Program-made: the position numbers and the translations under genes
In this document: piece after piece, positions 18,478-27,439 of the stretch
Layout: every line of letters begins with the position of its first letter
How positions within the stretch are numbered: the first letter of the stretch is position 1
Notes under the pieces: generated by a model
Databases searched by the model: none
What the model saw: only the letters and a program-made list of their open reading frames with translations
What the model was told of the DNA's origin: nothing
Assembly: GCA_905192745.1 (NCBI GenBank)
Contig: CAJJLZ010000011.1
Location: 1 to 64,000 of the forward strand
Source of the DNA: an uncultured Oscillospiraceae bacterium
GTDB lineage: Bacteria; Bacillota; Clostridia; Oscillospirales; Acutalibacteraceae
DNA: 64,000 nt
Reading direction: 5' to 3'

Positions 18478-18651
18478 AATTCACCCTTCCTTCCTGCATT
18501 TTTTAATTCCATGTTTTTCATACTTCTCCTCTCCATTTAAATTTCAGATATAAGAAATTATATCTGCGCTACTTATTTTACCATCCAGTGCATTACATGG
18601 AGTATGTTGGTTTGAATTTGGTCTCACTTCTGCTTTTTGTGCTATCTACTC

Positions 18652-19278
18652 CTACTTATTATTCTTCTCATTCAGGCTATCAAGTCCTAATTCCTCAATA
18701 TGTTTGCCTATAGCCGACAAATTATAAACCGGCTGACCATCCTCGGTCATCGCTATTTCCCCTGAGCCGCTGAGCACGTCATTTGAAATAAACCACTCTT
18801 CAAAAATCAAGTTGTCCTTTTCTAAGTCATAACTTAAGTATCCCACTGTTTTGGCAAACTTTAAGGCTTTTTTCAAAACATTGCGTATTATTGTATGATC
18901 CGTTTTAGAATCTTTCCACGCACTTTTATAAACTGAAACGACATGCTCCGCATCCCAAAAATGAATCTTCACTTTTCCATATTTCTGATTAATATAAAGG
19001 ACAGCATTCCGATAATCCTGACGGATTGCTTTTGAAAGCTTTGGAGAAACAAAATCCAACCAGGCGTTAAAATAATCCTCTGCTGTTGTATCTGGTTGAA
19101 TAACATATTGATGTTTCTTCAACAGCTTTATAGACACTTCTCTCTCCCATGTTGCTTCTTGCTCTGATTTGTATCCAGAATTTCCTTCAACCAGTGTTTC
19201 TCCATCTTTATAGATTAGCTTGATTTTGAAGCCATATCCTCCGTCCATGGACTTGATATTGTCAAGATTAGTTGACAC
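18652..19278 (-). pseudogene. Tyrosine integrase fragment (core-binding domain only)
   Basis: About 200 residues matching the N-terminal half of a Tn916-type integrase: an arm-binding-like segment (GYGFKIKLIYKDGETLVEG, SGYKSEQEATWEREV) and a SAM-like core-binding domain (TTAEDYFNAWLDFV, IRQDYRNAVLYINQKYGKVKI, VLKKALKFAKTVGYLSYD). The catalytic half with its R-H-R-Y residues is absent; the frame ends about 50 residues after the core-binding domain in sequence unlike an integrase. The first codons (GTG TCA ACT) lie in the terminal repeat of the adjoining IS3-family element, so the true N-terminus was cut by that insertion. It cannot recombine DNA as it stands. The pairing with the excisionase-like gene marks the remains of an integrative element. 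Confidence 0.65.
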
Positions 19279-19301
19279 ATTTTTCTCAAAGATATCACTG
19301 A

Positions 19302-20180
19302 CTATGCCGCCAGTTCCAAAGCCTCATAATACTGCTTGCATTTTAGCATAGGAGGAAGCCCGCCATTGGCAGAGCAGATTCTCCGGTCATTCCAGTAGCT
19401 GAGAAAGTATCTCCAAATGAGTACCTTTAATTCCTCTATAGTCATCTGCTTTGTGTCATAGCGGTCGCAGAGAAGTTCCGTCTTCATTCTGGCCCACATG
19501 CTCTCACAACGTGCATTATCATGGCAGCGTCCTCCGGCACTGTTCATGCTTTGGTGGATGTGACGCTCCCGGATGGTCTGGCGGTAGGACTCACTGGTAT
19601 ATTGTGTTCCACGATCACTGTGGATGATAGCTCCTTCCAGTGCTTGGATACACAGATCTGCTTTCATATTTGTTTCCATTGCCAGACCGAGGACGCTAAG
19701 ATCAAAGCAGTCGAAAATCGCAGATACATACAGTTTCCCATTGGATGCCGGAATCTCCGTGATATCTGTAATGCATTTTTCTAATGGGGCATCTGAATGG
19801 AAATCCCGCTTCAGCAGATCATCCGATTTCATGGTTTCCCGGTCTGCCTTTGTGAGCCCATTCGGCTTTCTTCTTGGCCGATGGCTCAGGCCAATCTGAT
19901 CCATAACCCGGTATACGGTCCGTTCACTGGGGATATGTACTCCCTCCGGCTTCTTCAGCAGCAGAGCCTGATACATTCGGATCCGTCCATAAGTATCGTT
20001 ACATTCATCCTCGCTAATGATTTCTTTCATGGCATCCGCCAGATCCTGATATTTCCAGAGACGCTCTTTGTTCACGAGATATTTATAAAAGCCTTGCCGG
20101 CTGATACCAAGCATCCGGCAATAAAATGAAATTTTCCCAGTACTCCTACCGTCCTCTGTTTTCAAAGCCAGAAAGATCAT
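19302..20180 (-). CDS. IS3-family transposase OrfB (DDE catalytic subunit)
   Basis: 292 residues with an N-terminal helical HTH_21 region (GISRQGFYKYLVNKERLW) and a retroviral-integrase-type catalytic core. The DDE residues are visible: first Asp in CITDITEIPA, second in IIHSDRGTQYTS, Glu in GRCHDNARCESMWARMK. The first two Asp lie about 50 residues apart, roughly ten fewer than usual for IS3 enzymes; LCIQALEGAIIHSD looks like a short in-frame deletion before the second Asp. It starts at an ATG that overlaps the orfA stop (ATGA). It cuts and joins the element ends, normally as an OrfAB fusion made by -1 frameshifting. Activity is doubtful if the deletion is real. Confidence 0.92.
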   Translation of the reverse strand: MIFLALKTEDGRSTGKISFYCRMLGISRQGFYKYLVNKERLWKYQDLADAMKEIISEDECNDTYGRIRMYQALLLKKPEGVHIPSERTVYRVMDQIGLSHRPRRKPNGLTKADRETMKSDDLLKRDFHSDAPLEKCITDITEIPASNGKLYVSAIFDCFDLSVLGLAMETNMKADLCIQALEGAIIHSDRGTQYTSESYRQTIRERHIHQSMNSAGGRCHDNARCESMWARMKTELLCDRYDTKQMTIEELKVLIWRYFLSYWNDRRICSANGGLPPMLKCKQYYEALELAA

Positions 20181-20509
20181 TCTCTGGTTTTTGCTGACTT
20201 CCGACGGCTGGCGGCGAAAAAAGCGCTGGCTTCCTCCGGAAAGTCGTTTTCTTCCTTCAGGCGACGGATTTCTTTATCCTGCTCCTTAACCCGATTACGC
20301 AGCATGGTAATTTCTTCTGACAGGCTCATTGCACTGGCAGGGGTATGGGAACCTTCCCCAGTATCCAGCTTACCAGCTCTTACGGCTTTCAGCCATGTAT
20401 GGATGGTTCCTTCAGGGATACCTAATTCTTTAGCAGCCTTAGCGCCGCCGATTTCTTTGGCAAGTTTTACTGCCTGTACTTTGTATTCATGGCCATATTT
20501 TCGTGCCAC
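20177..20509 (-). CDS. IS3-family OrfA (DNA-binding subunit)
   Basis: 110 residues. The helix-turn-helix (EYKVQAVKLAKEIGGAKAAKELGIPEGTIHTWLKA) binds the element ends, and the C-terminal leucine-zipper helix (EEITMLRNRVKEQDKEIRRLKEEN) mediates oligomerisation with OrfAB. GTG start with a strong AAGGAGGTATTCAAA site. The last residues, EEASAFFAASRRK, are typical of the family just before the frameshift region. The ATGA overlap with orfB fits coupling or frameshifting. Intact in length and motifs. Confidence 0.92.
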   Translation of the reverse strand: MARKYGHEYKVQAVKLAKEIGGAKAAKELGIPEGTIHTWLKAVRAGKLDTGEGSHTPASAMSLSEEITMLRNRVKEQDKEIRRLKEENDFPEEASAFFAASRRKSAKTRE

Positions 20510-20778
20510 TTTGAATACCTCCTTATTCTCTTGGTTTTATTATGAAATCCTTGAGAATAAGCTGTCAACTTTTTTATACCACACCAAACAATTAATGACA
20601 ATCTATGTATACTCGCACATCATCCAATCGAAATTGAATGCGCATTCATTAATTCTACATTTTTATTTATCTTTTTCCACCTCAAACTTTTGCAAAAGTT
20701 TGGGCCAAAAACGCCCTTTTTCCCCGATTTTGCCCCCAAAACGCCCAAAAAGCTGTTTCTAAAATTAAACCTTCAAAA

Positions 20779-20830
20779 CCCACAAAATCCCAGTAATACT
20801 GCGCTTTTGCGGGCTTTTTTCTACTCAAAA
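20779..20830 (-). terminator. Bidirectional terminator-like hairpin downstream of queA
   Basis: Arms CCCACAAAA (20779-20787) and TTTTGCGGG (20815-20823) pair with one wobble. A plus-strand T-run follows (20825-20830), and on the minus strand GTTTTGAAGG. It is 8 bases past the queA stop, so it probably ends queA transcription. A perfect 20-base palindrome lies nearby at 20683-20702, in an otherwise empty stretch between the insertion sequence and queA. Confidence 0.5.
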
Positions 20831-20837
20831 TTTTTAC

Positions 20838-21911
<1,074 letters not shown>

Positions 21912-22127
21912 ATCTGGTTCCTCGTTTCACATCTCAGTTGGTTTCCCCTGATTTTTCACCTATTCATCATAGCAGGGAATCCGTTCCTCCGCAAGAGGGG
22001 GATTCCACAGAAGAGCAGAAAAAAGAATAGAAAGCAAATCCAATAGCAAACCGTCGGCATCCGGAAAGCCGACAACAAAAAACGGAGAAAATTGGAAACG
22101 CTCATCGGTAAATATCCGGAAATGCTA

Positions 22128-22156
22128 TTGATATTCCTTATACTTTATTGTATAAT
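22128..22156 (+). promoter_or_regulatory. Sigma-A-type promoter of the secreted lectin protein
   Basis: TTGATA at 22128-22133, a 17-base spacer and consensus TATAAT at 22151-22156. Transcription would start near 22163, about 34 bases before the TTG start at 22197. Confidence 0.75.
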
Positions 22157-22196
22157 GTAGAAAAACTTGGGATATTTAGTTAAAGACGGAAGCTTT

Positions 22197-24812
22197 TTGA
22201 AAAAACTGCAAAATCAGTTGGCGGTATTTCTTCTGTGCTTTTCCATGCTTTTTTCCAGTACGTCTTCCGTTCTGGCGGCAGACACACCTTCCTCCGATGT
22301 TCCTTCTTCTGAGCCGGCCGCTTCAGAAAATTTGACGGCGGAAGAAGCCCCTTCCCCGGTCTCGGAGTACGACGCTGCGTACTGCGACGTGGACGAGCTT
22401 CCCGAAAACGTCCGCAGTCTTGTCGCCCAGAGTCTCGAAACGGCGGGCGAAAGCACGGCGAACGAACAAAAAATCTATCTTTCCTCCGCGCAGGACGCCG
22501 AAATCCCCGCGGAGGAGCAACTGAATCAGCTGCGAATAGAAGACCCGGCAACCGGAACGGGAACCATGGAAATCTATTCGGTTCCCATCAAATATCTGGA
22601 CGCGGACGGAAAGGTACGGTTCATCGACACCTCGCTGACCCCGGTTCCGGCCGTTTTGAGCGTTGATGCGGAAGTTGATGCGGAAACGGATTATGTATAT
22701 CAAAACGCCGCCAACGCTTTCCGGACGCTGTTTGCACGCACGGCGGACGACGGCGTACAGGCCGACGGCGATTTCCGCCTGTCCGTTGCCGATCCCTGCG
22801 CGCAAAACGCGGAGGCCGTGGCGGCGGAGGAAGAAAACGGCGCGGGCAAGGTGCGGTATCCCGGCGCGTTCGGGGCGGATACCGCAGTGGAGTACGTCAA
22901 CACCGAAGCCGGCGTGAAGGAAAACATTGTTTTGAATTCCAACATCGGCCGGAACCGCTTCGATTTCTGTTTTGAATCCGAAACCTGCGTTCCGATGCTG
23001 ACGGAAGACGGCACCCGCGCCTATGTCGTGGACAAAAACAATCCGGACGAGATAAAATACTGGTTCTCCAGCATCTACGCCTACGATTCCTGGCTGCCGG
23101 AGGATCCGGATCAGCCGCAGGGCGATTTTCGCCATTTCAACGAAGAAGGGGTCTACGAACTCGCCCCGCTGGGAGAAAACCGGTGGAAGCTCACCGTGGT
23201 CGTCCCGGCGGAATACCTGAACCATCCCGATCTCGTATACCCGGTCACGATCGATCCCTCATACACGACGACGGCCGTCCCCAACGGCAGTTCGGTGGTT
23301 TCCGACGTCTTTTTTGATGAAAACGGAACCCGTTACAACACGGATTATCTGCGGTTCGGGAACACCGCCGAAGGGACAATCGATTCCTATATCCGTTTCA
23401 GTTCTTTCAAAAGCCACATGCCGGTGAACGCGGAAGTCGTCGATGCTACGATGACTTTCAAGTTTCGGAGCGGGCAGACCACCGGTGATAACGGAAAGCT
23501 GACGCGGGTTACTTCAAGCTGGTTGCAAAGCTCCACCTCCCGGCCAAGCTACAGCACCGACATAACCGCCACCGCCTCCAAAAATTATGTGAATTCCTAT
23601 ATTGACAGTTACACCTTCAACGTTTACGAATTCGCCTACAAGTGGCAGACCAGCTATTATCAGAATATGGGCGTCCGGCTGACCTACGCCTCCGGTATGC
23701 TGGACTATAATTCCGTTGTATCGTCCAACGGCGAAGCGGCCAGAGCCCCTCAGTTGCAGGTCAAATATCAGCTTCTCAGCGCCACGCCGGGAATTACGAG
23801 CGGCGCCGTTTATTGGATTCGCAACGCTGTCAATCACGGCAGTTCCACCGCACCCCGTAATTATCTGGATATTACGAAAAACTCGACCGAAAACGGAGCC
23901 GCCGCACAGCTGTATATGTACACCGGCTATTACTCGGAACGCTGGCAGATCACATATATGGGAAACGGCTATTATTCTATCAAGGCGATTCTTCCCACCA
24001 CGCTCCCCACCCCCAAGAGTATGATGCTGGATGGCCGAAGCAACTGCGTGGCCGGAGCGCAGGTCGTTATCTACGACCAGACCTCCTATTACGGAGAACT
24101 GGCCAGTTCTCTTCAATGGCGGATCGTGAAGCTGAGCAATGGAAGCTATCAGTTTATCCCCAAACGAAATACAGGGGTGGCCTTAAGCGTTTCGGGTACC
24201 AGCGCCAGCAATAACCCGGCCGTCAAACTGGCTGTCAAAAACGCTTCCTCTTCCAGTCAGCAGTGGGCGCTCGAAAAAGTGGAATTCGGCGCAGCGTGGG
24301 AGTTGCAGAAACTAGAAAAGGGGCCACCCAATTGTATGGGTTATGCTTTAAACAAACTCACGCTGGGAGTAGATGAATCAAATGCCCTTCTGAAGAATTA
24401 TATAATTGAAAATAATGTAAGCAGTGATAATTTTAATAATCTAAACTATTTTCAGGATACTATGGAAAACGTACTTTTTGAGTATGTAAGAAAGGATTTA
24501 AGCCGTTCCATTCGACCTATTGGAGGTCCAACTGCCACAATCAGTCAAAACGAATACCGACTTTGTATGCGAGTCGGTATCGCTGACTCGAAATATGATG
24601 CTCATTTTTGGGTTCAAGATATTACAGGCGCTTGGGGAGAGAAAAATGGTGAACTTGATGTACAGCATGATCCTGTTTTCACTCATCCGACATATGCAGA
24701 TTGGGACAAGCCGGAATATTATAAAGAATCTATATTCTCACCGATCGAGATTCGATGGCTGCCCAATTGGTATAACAGTGAAACAAGATATTATGCCGCT
24801 ACATTATCATGA
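22197..24812 (+). CDS. Secreted DNRLRE/ricin-lectin protein with variable C-terminal tip (toxin candidate)
   Basis: About 871 residues from TTG at 22197 (GACGGAAG site). A signal peptide (about 1-27, cleavage after VLA) leads into a Ser/Glu/Pro-rich stretch, then an extracellular region. DNRLRE-like domain at about 350-525 (SDVFFDENGTRYNTDYLRFG, SYIRFSSF). Ricin-type beta-trefoil at about 530-695 (YWIRNAVNHGS, SERWQITYMGNGYYSI, SSLQWRIV, SSQQWALE), a sugar-binding fold. The last ~170 residues form a separate tip with NCMGYALN and DAHFWVQD..GAWGEKNGE: a Cys and a His in a layout resembling papain/NlpC-like peptidases. Base composition drops sharply at about 24,330, so the tip looks acquired. 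Three lipoprotein genes follow at once, the first starting 18 bases after the stop. I infer a secreted effector; the tip's activity is unproven. Confidence 0.85.
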   Translation: MKKLQNQLAVFLLCFSMLFSSTSSVLAADTPSSDVPSSEPAASENLTAEEAPSPVSEYDAAYCDVDELPENVRSLVAQSLETAGESTANEQKIYLSSAQDAEIPAEEQLNQLRIEDPATGTGTMEIYSVPIKYLDADGKVRFIDTSLTPVPAVLSVDAEVDAETDYVYQNAANAFRTLFARTADDGVQADGDFRLSVADPCAQNAEAVAAEEENGAGKVRYPGAFGADTAVEYVNTEAGVKENIVLNSNIGRNRFDFCFESETCVPMLTEDGTRAYVVDKNNPDEIKYWFSSIYAYDSWLPEDPDQPQGDFRHFNEEGVYELAPLGENRWKLTVVVPAEYLNHPDLVYPVTIDPSYTTTAVPNGSSVVSDVFFDENGTRYNTDYLRFGNTAEGTIDSYIRFSSFKSHMPVNAEVVDATMTFKFRSGQTTGDNGKLTRVTSSWLQSSTSRPSYSTDITATASKNYVNSYIDSYTFNVYEFAYKWQTSYYQNMGVRLTYASGMLDYNSVVSSNGEAARAPQLQVKYQLLSATPGITSGAVYWIRNAVNHGSSTAPRNYLDITKNSTENGAAAQLYMYTGYYSERWQITYMGNGYYSIKAILPTTLPTPKSMMLDGRSNCVAGAQVVIYDQTSYYGELASSLQWRIVKLSNGSYQFIPKRNTGVALSVSGTSASNNPAVKLAVKNASSSSQQWALEKVEFGAAWELQKLEKGPPNCMGYALNKLTLGVDESNALLKNYIIENNVSSDNFNNLNYFQDTMENVLFEYVRKDLSRSIRPIGGPTATISQNEYRLCMRVGIADSKYDAHFWVQDITGAWGEKNGELDVQHDPVFTHPTYADWDKPEYYKESIFSPIEIRWLPNWYNSETRYYAATLS

Positions 24813-24829
24813 TGTGGAGGGAGATTGCT

Positions 24830-25582
24830 GTGAATAAAAGAGTTTTCTGTTTTTTAATCACATTTATAATACTTGCGTTCGTCGGATGCTCCTGCAAGTC
24901 GCATCCTTCCAGCGGCGAAAACTCTGCAAGTACCCCGATGGACGCCTATCTTGAAGAAGGAGAAAAGGCGACGAAGGCTTTTCTGAAAACATCCACAAAA
25001 AAAGCCTATTCCAAAGTTATCAAAACAACTTACAGTGAAGAGATTATATTTTCAAAAATGAAACCGAATTATTTAAAAGACGTCGGAGCTTCTTTCTCTT
25101 TCCTGCCGGATATTCATGATTTTGAGGTATATGAATTCCCCTCTATCGAATGTCTGCGCCGAGTGGATGATAACCACTATTACGCCCTGTATCAAACGTC
25201 GGAGGGCGGGTTGCTTTACGTCTTTTTTGATTCGAACTACCATTACAGCCATACGGCTTATATGAAAAAATCTCTCTCCTACTCGGATTTTTCCGGTATT
25301 CGGATTGGCTCCTCCGCAGAAGAGGTAAACCGTGTTGATCCGGCGGTAAACAGCATTTTGCAGTATGGAATCTCAAACAACGATGGGGAATACATCTCCT
25401 CCTTCCACATTTTGAAAGACGGCCTGCTTGGAATTATCTTTGAAAAAGAGGAAAACGGTGAAACTTATAAAGTAAAGGACATGGGACTGATCGAAGATTT
25501 TAAGTATGAGCTCAAATTTGAAGGGAGTTCCGATACTTGGGTTATGGATTTCCGCATTCTCCCGCAGGATTATATTTCGTAA
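24830..25582 (+). CDS. Lipoprotein 1 of three paralogues, candidate immunity protein
   Basis: 250 residues from GTG at 24830 (GGAGGGAGATTGCT before it). Signal peptide with lipobox FVGC (residues about 18-21), so it should be anchored on the outer face of the membrane. The mature part has no domain I recognise; it has conserved blocks YALYQTSEGGLLYVFFD, YMKKSLSYSDFSGI and DFRILPQDYI at the end. It is nearly the same as lipoprotein 3 except in the stretch before ECLRRVDDN. It starts 18 bases after the lectin/tip gene, so it is cotranscribed. Immunity against the tip is inferred from position, surface location and paralogous array. Confidence 0.8.
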   Translation: MNKRVFCFLITFIILAFVGCSCKSHPSSGENSASTPMDAYLEEGEKATKAFLKTSTKKAYSKVIKTTYSEEIIFSKMKPNYLKDVGASFSFLPDIHDFEVYEFPSIECLRRVDDNHYYALYQTSEGGLLYVFFDSNYHYSHTAYMKKSLSYSDFSGIRIGSSAEEVNRVDPAVNSILQYGISNNDGEYISSFHILKDGLLGIIFEKEENGETYKVKDMGLIEDFKYELKFEGSSDTWVMDFRILPQDYIS

Positions 25583-25588
25583 GCTTCC

Positions 25589-25690
25589 GGGTTTATCGGA
25601 GGGGATATCTGCTCCCCTCCGATAAACCCAATCGACATATGCGGATTGGGACAAGCCGGAATATTATCCTGATTTGAAAGGAGATTGCTG
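25589..25690 (+). repeat. Spacer repeat, copy 1: hairpin plus remnant of the tip gene
   Basis: A perfect 17-base stem (arms 25589-25605 and 25613-25629, 7-base loop, no T-run) is followed by 35 bases (25633-25667) matching the tip coding sequence at 24688-24722 with one visible difference, still readable as TYADWDKPEYY. It ends in the ribosome binding site (AAAGGAGATTGCT) of the next lipoprotein. The same unit recurs before lipoprotein 3. Confidence 0.85.
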
Positions 25691-26451
25691 TGAATAGAAA
25701 AATTTTCTGTTTCTTTACTGTTTTTATAATACTTGCGTTCGTCGGATGCTCCTGCAAAACGACCTTTTCTATGCCTTACAGTGAAACAACTCGTCCGGAA
25801 AGTGAGTCTAGCATGGACAAATCTGAAGAATCTTTTCGTCAGGAACGAAACCAAAAACAGGAAATCATTCTAAATCGAAATAGCACGGACTCCTATAAAA
25901 GCCTGCTAACCCACACTTACAGCGAAGAGCAGGTTTTCCTTAAGCCGCTGACAGGACTGCGGTTTTATAACCCTGCCTACGGCTACCAGCAGTGGATGTA
26001 TATTTTAGAAGAAGAAATGCCTGTAGAACTGCTTCGCCGTACAAGCGAAAAGACTGCATATACCATTTATCAAACATCCGAAGGCGGTTTGTTCTATGCC
26101 TTCTTTATTGACGAATACGGATATTGGACTTACAGCCATGGTGCATACATGAAAAAAGCCCTGACAAAATCGGATTTTGACTTCGTAAAAGAGGGTACCA
26201 ACTCGGCGGAGGTACAGCGTATTGATCCGGTCACCAAGGTTTATATTTCCTGTTATGAAGATGCGGAAGAACCCCTATCCTACCATCTTTTGAAAGATGG
26301 TATACTCTGTATCCGATATACCCGCTCCGAAAGCGATTTGACGGTGCAAAGCATGGAGTTCGGCGAAGATTTCGTGCTTGCCTCCCCCATACAAACCGAG
26401 CCCCCTATCACTTACGACTTCCGCATTCTCCCGCAGGATTATATCTCGTAA
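25690..26451 (+). CDS. Lipoprotein 2 of three paralogues, diverged copy
   Basis: 253 residues, GTG start after AAAGGAGATTGCT. Signal peptide with the same FVGC lipobox. The body is clearly related to the other two (LLRRTSEKTAYTIYQTSEGGLFYAFF, AYMKKALTKSDFDF, DFRILPQDYIS) but much diverged, while the first 22 residues and the last 12 are nearly identical in all three. Such conserved ends with a variable centre fit exchange of cassettes by recombination. No enzymatic motif is visible. Confidence 0.8.
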   Translation: MNRKIFCFFTVFIILAFVGCSCKTTFSMPYSETTRPESESSMDKSEESFRQERNQKQEIILNRNSTDSYKSLLTHTYSEEQVFLKPLTGLRFYNPAYGYQQWMYILEEEMPVELLRRTSEKTAYTIYQTSEGGLFYAFFIDEYGYWTYSHGAYMKKALTKSDFDFVKEGTNSAEVQRIDPVTKVYISCYEDAEEPLSYHLLKDGILCIRYTRSESDLTVQSMEFGEDFVLASPIQTEPPITYDFRILPQDYIS

Positions 26452-26457
26452 GCTTCC

Positions 26458-26559
26458 GGGTTTATCGGAGGGGATATCTGCTCCCCTCCGATAAACCCAA
26501 TCGACATATGCGGATTGGGACAAGCCGGAATATTATCCTGATTTGAAAGGAGATTGCTG
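26458..26559 (+). repeat. Spacer repeat, copy 2: hairpin plus remnant of the tip gene
   Basis: By eye identical to copy 1 at 25589-25690: the same 17-base stem (arms 26458-26474 and 26482-26498), the same 35-base tip-gene remnant (26502-26536) and the same ribosome binding site. The matching sequence also reaches back into the last ~12 codons of the preceding lipoprotein, so the duplicated block is about 140 bases. Confidence 0.85.
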
Positions 26560-27272
26560 TGAATAAAAGAGTTTTCTGTTTTTTAATCACATTTATAATA
26601 CTTGCGTTCGTCGGATGCTCCTGCAAGTCGCATCCTTCCAGCGGCGAAAGCTCTGCAAGTACCCCGATGGATGCTTTCCTGAAAACATCCACAAAAAAAG
26701 CCCATTCCAAAGTTATCAGAACGACATATAACGAAAAGGAAATTTTTGAAAAAATCCCTCCCAATTTCTCGGTTAATATTGGACAATCTTTCCGTATAAT
26801 GGCACAAGACTTTAGCGAATACATGGAGATTCCTGTTGAATGTCTGCGCCGAGTGGATGATAACCACTATTACGCCCTGTATCAAACGTCGGAGGGCGGG
26901 TTGCTTTACGTCTTTTTTGATTCGAACTACCATTACAGCCATACGGCTTATATGAAAAAATCTCTCTCCTACTCGGATTTTTCCGGTATTCGGATTGGCT
27001 CCTCCGCAGAAGAGGTAAACCGTGTTGATCCGGCGGTAAACAGCATTTTGCAGTATGGAATCTCAAACAACGATGGGGAATACATCTCCTCCTTCCACAT
27101 TTTGAAAGACGGCCTGCTTGGAATTATCTTTGAAAAAGAGGAAAACGGTGAAACTTATAAAGTAAAGGACATGGGACTGATCGAAGATTTTAAGTATGAG
27201 CTCAAATTTGAAGGAAATGCCAACAGTTGGGTTATGGATTTCCGCATTCTCCCGCAGGATTATATTGGATAA
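26559..27272 (+). CDS. Lipoprotein 3 of three paralogues, candidate immunity protein
   Basis: 237 residues with GTG start and lipobox as in the others. Bases 26838-27214 appear identical to 25148-25524 of lipoprotein 1, and the signal-peptide region differs by very few bases, but the central part (before ECLRRVDDN) differs and is about 13 residues shorter. It ends DFRILPQDYIG. A strong hairpin at 27299-27339 follows the stop and probably ends the transcript. It may be an orphan immunity gene for a tip no longer present; function is unknown. Confidence 0.8.
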   Translation: MNKRVFCFLITFIILAFVGCSCKSHPSSGESSASTPMDAFLKTSTKKAHSKVIRTTYNEKEIFEKIPPNFSVNIGQSFRIMAQDFSEYMEIPVECLRRVDDNHYYALYQTSEGGLLYVFFDSNYHYSHTAYMKKSLSYSDFSGIRIGSSAEEVNRVDPAVNSILQYGISNNDGEYISSFHILKDGLLGIIFEKEENGETYKVKDMGLIEDFKYELKFEGNANSWVMDFRILPQDYIG

Positions 27273-27298
27273 ACTGCCGGCAATCCTTCCTCACGAAA

Positions 27299-27339
27299 CG
27301 AACACCCCGGCGGAAACAGCGCGTCCGCCGGGGTGTTCG
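27299..27339 (+). terminator. Hairpin ending the lectin/lipoprotein transcript
   Basis: Perfect 16-base arms (27299-27314 and 27324-27339), very GC-rich, with a 9-base loop. No long T-run follows, so it may be a weak terminator or an mRNA 3'-end stabiliser. It lies 27 bases after the stop of lipoprotein 3. Confidence 0.55.
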
Positions 27340-27383
27340 TCAACCAATACAAAATGCCTGAGGAATCCCCGGAAAACTTATAT

Positions 27384-27412
27384 TTGACAAGTACGGCGGG
27401 GAATGGTACAAT
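27384..27412 (+). promoter_or_regulatory. Sigma-A promoter of the lysine-riboswitch operon
   Basis: Consensus TTGACA (27384-27389), a 17-base spacer and TACAAT (27407-27412). The predicted start (about 27419) lies just before the riboswitch aptamer. Confidence 0.88.
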
Positions 27413-27439
27413 ACCACCAACAATCGCATAATATATAGC

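Larger units (their letters stand above)
19270..20570 (-). mobile_element. IS3-family insertion sequence, about 1.3 kb
   Basis: Bounded by terminal inverted repeats that start AGTTGACA inward from both sides: left end AGTTGACACATTTTTCTCAA from 19270, right end (minus strand) AGTTGACAGCTTATTCTCAA from 20570; 17 of 20 positions agree. Inside are orfA and orfB in the standard IS3 order with an ATGA overlap. I could not find a clear target-site duplication. The left end interrupts the integrase fragment, and the right end lies about 270 bases before the core gene queA, so the element marks the island's right flank. Confidence 0.85.

Noticed and set aside
25550..26560. CRISPR array or similar for the repeats between lipoprotein genes
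   Set aside because: Only two copies about 870 bases apart with genes between them; they contain gene fragments and ribosome binding sites, not spacer-repeat structure.
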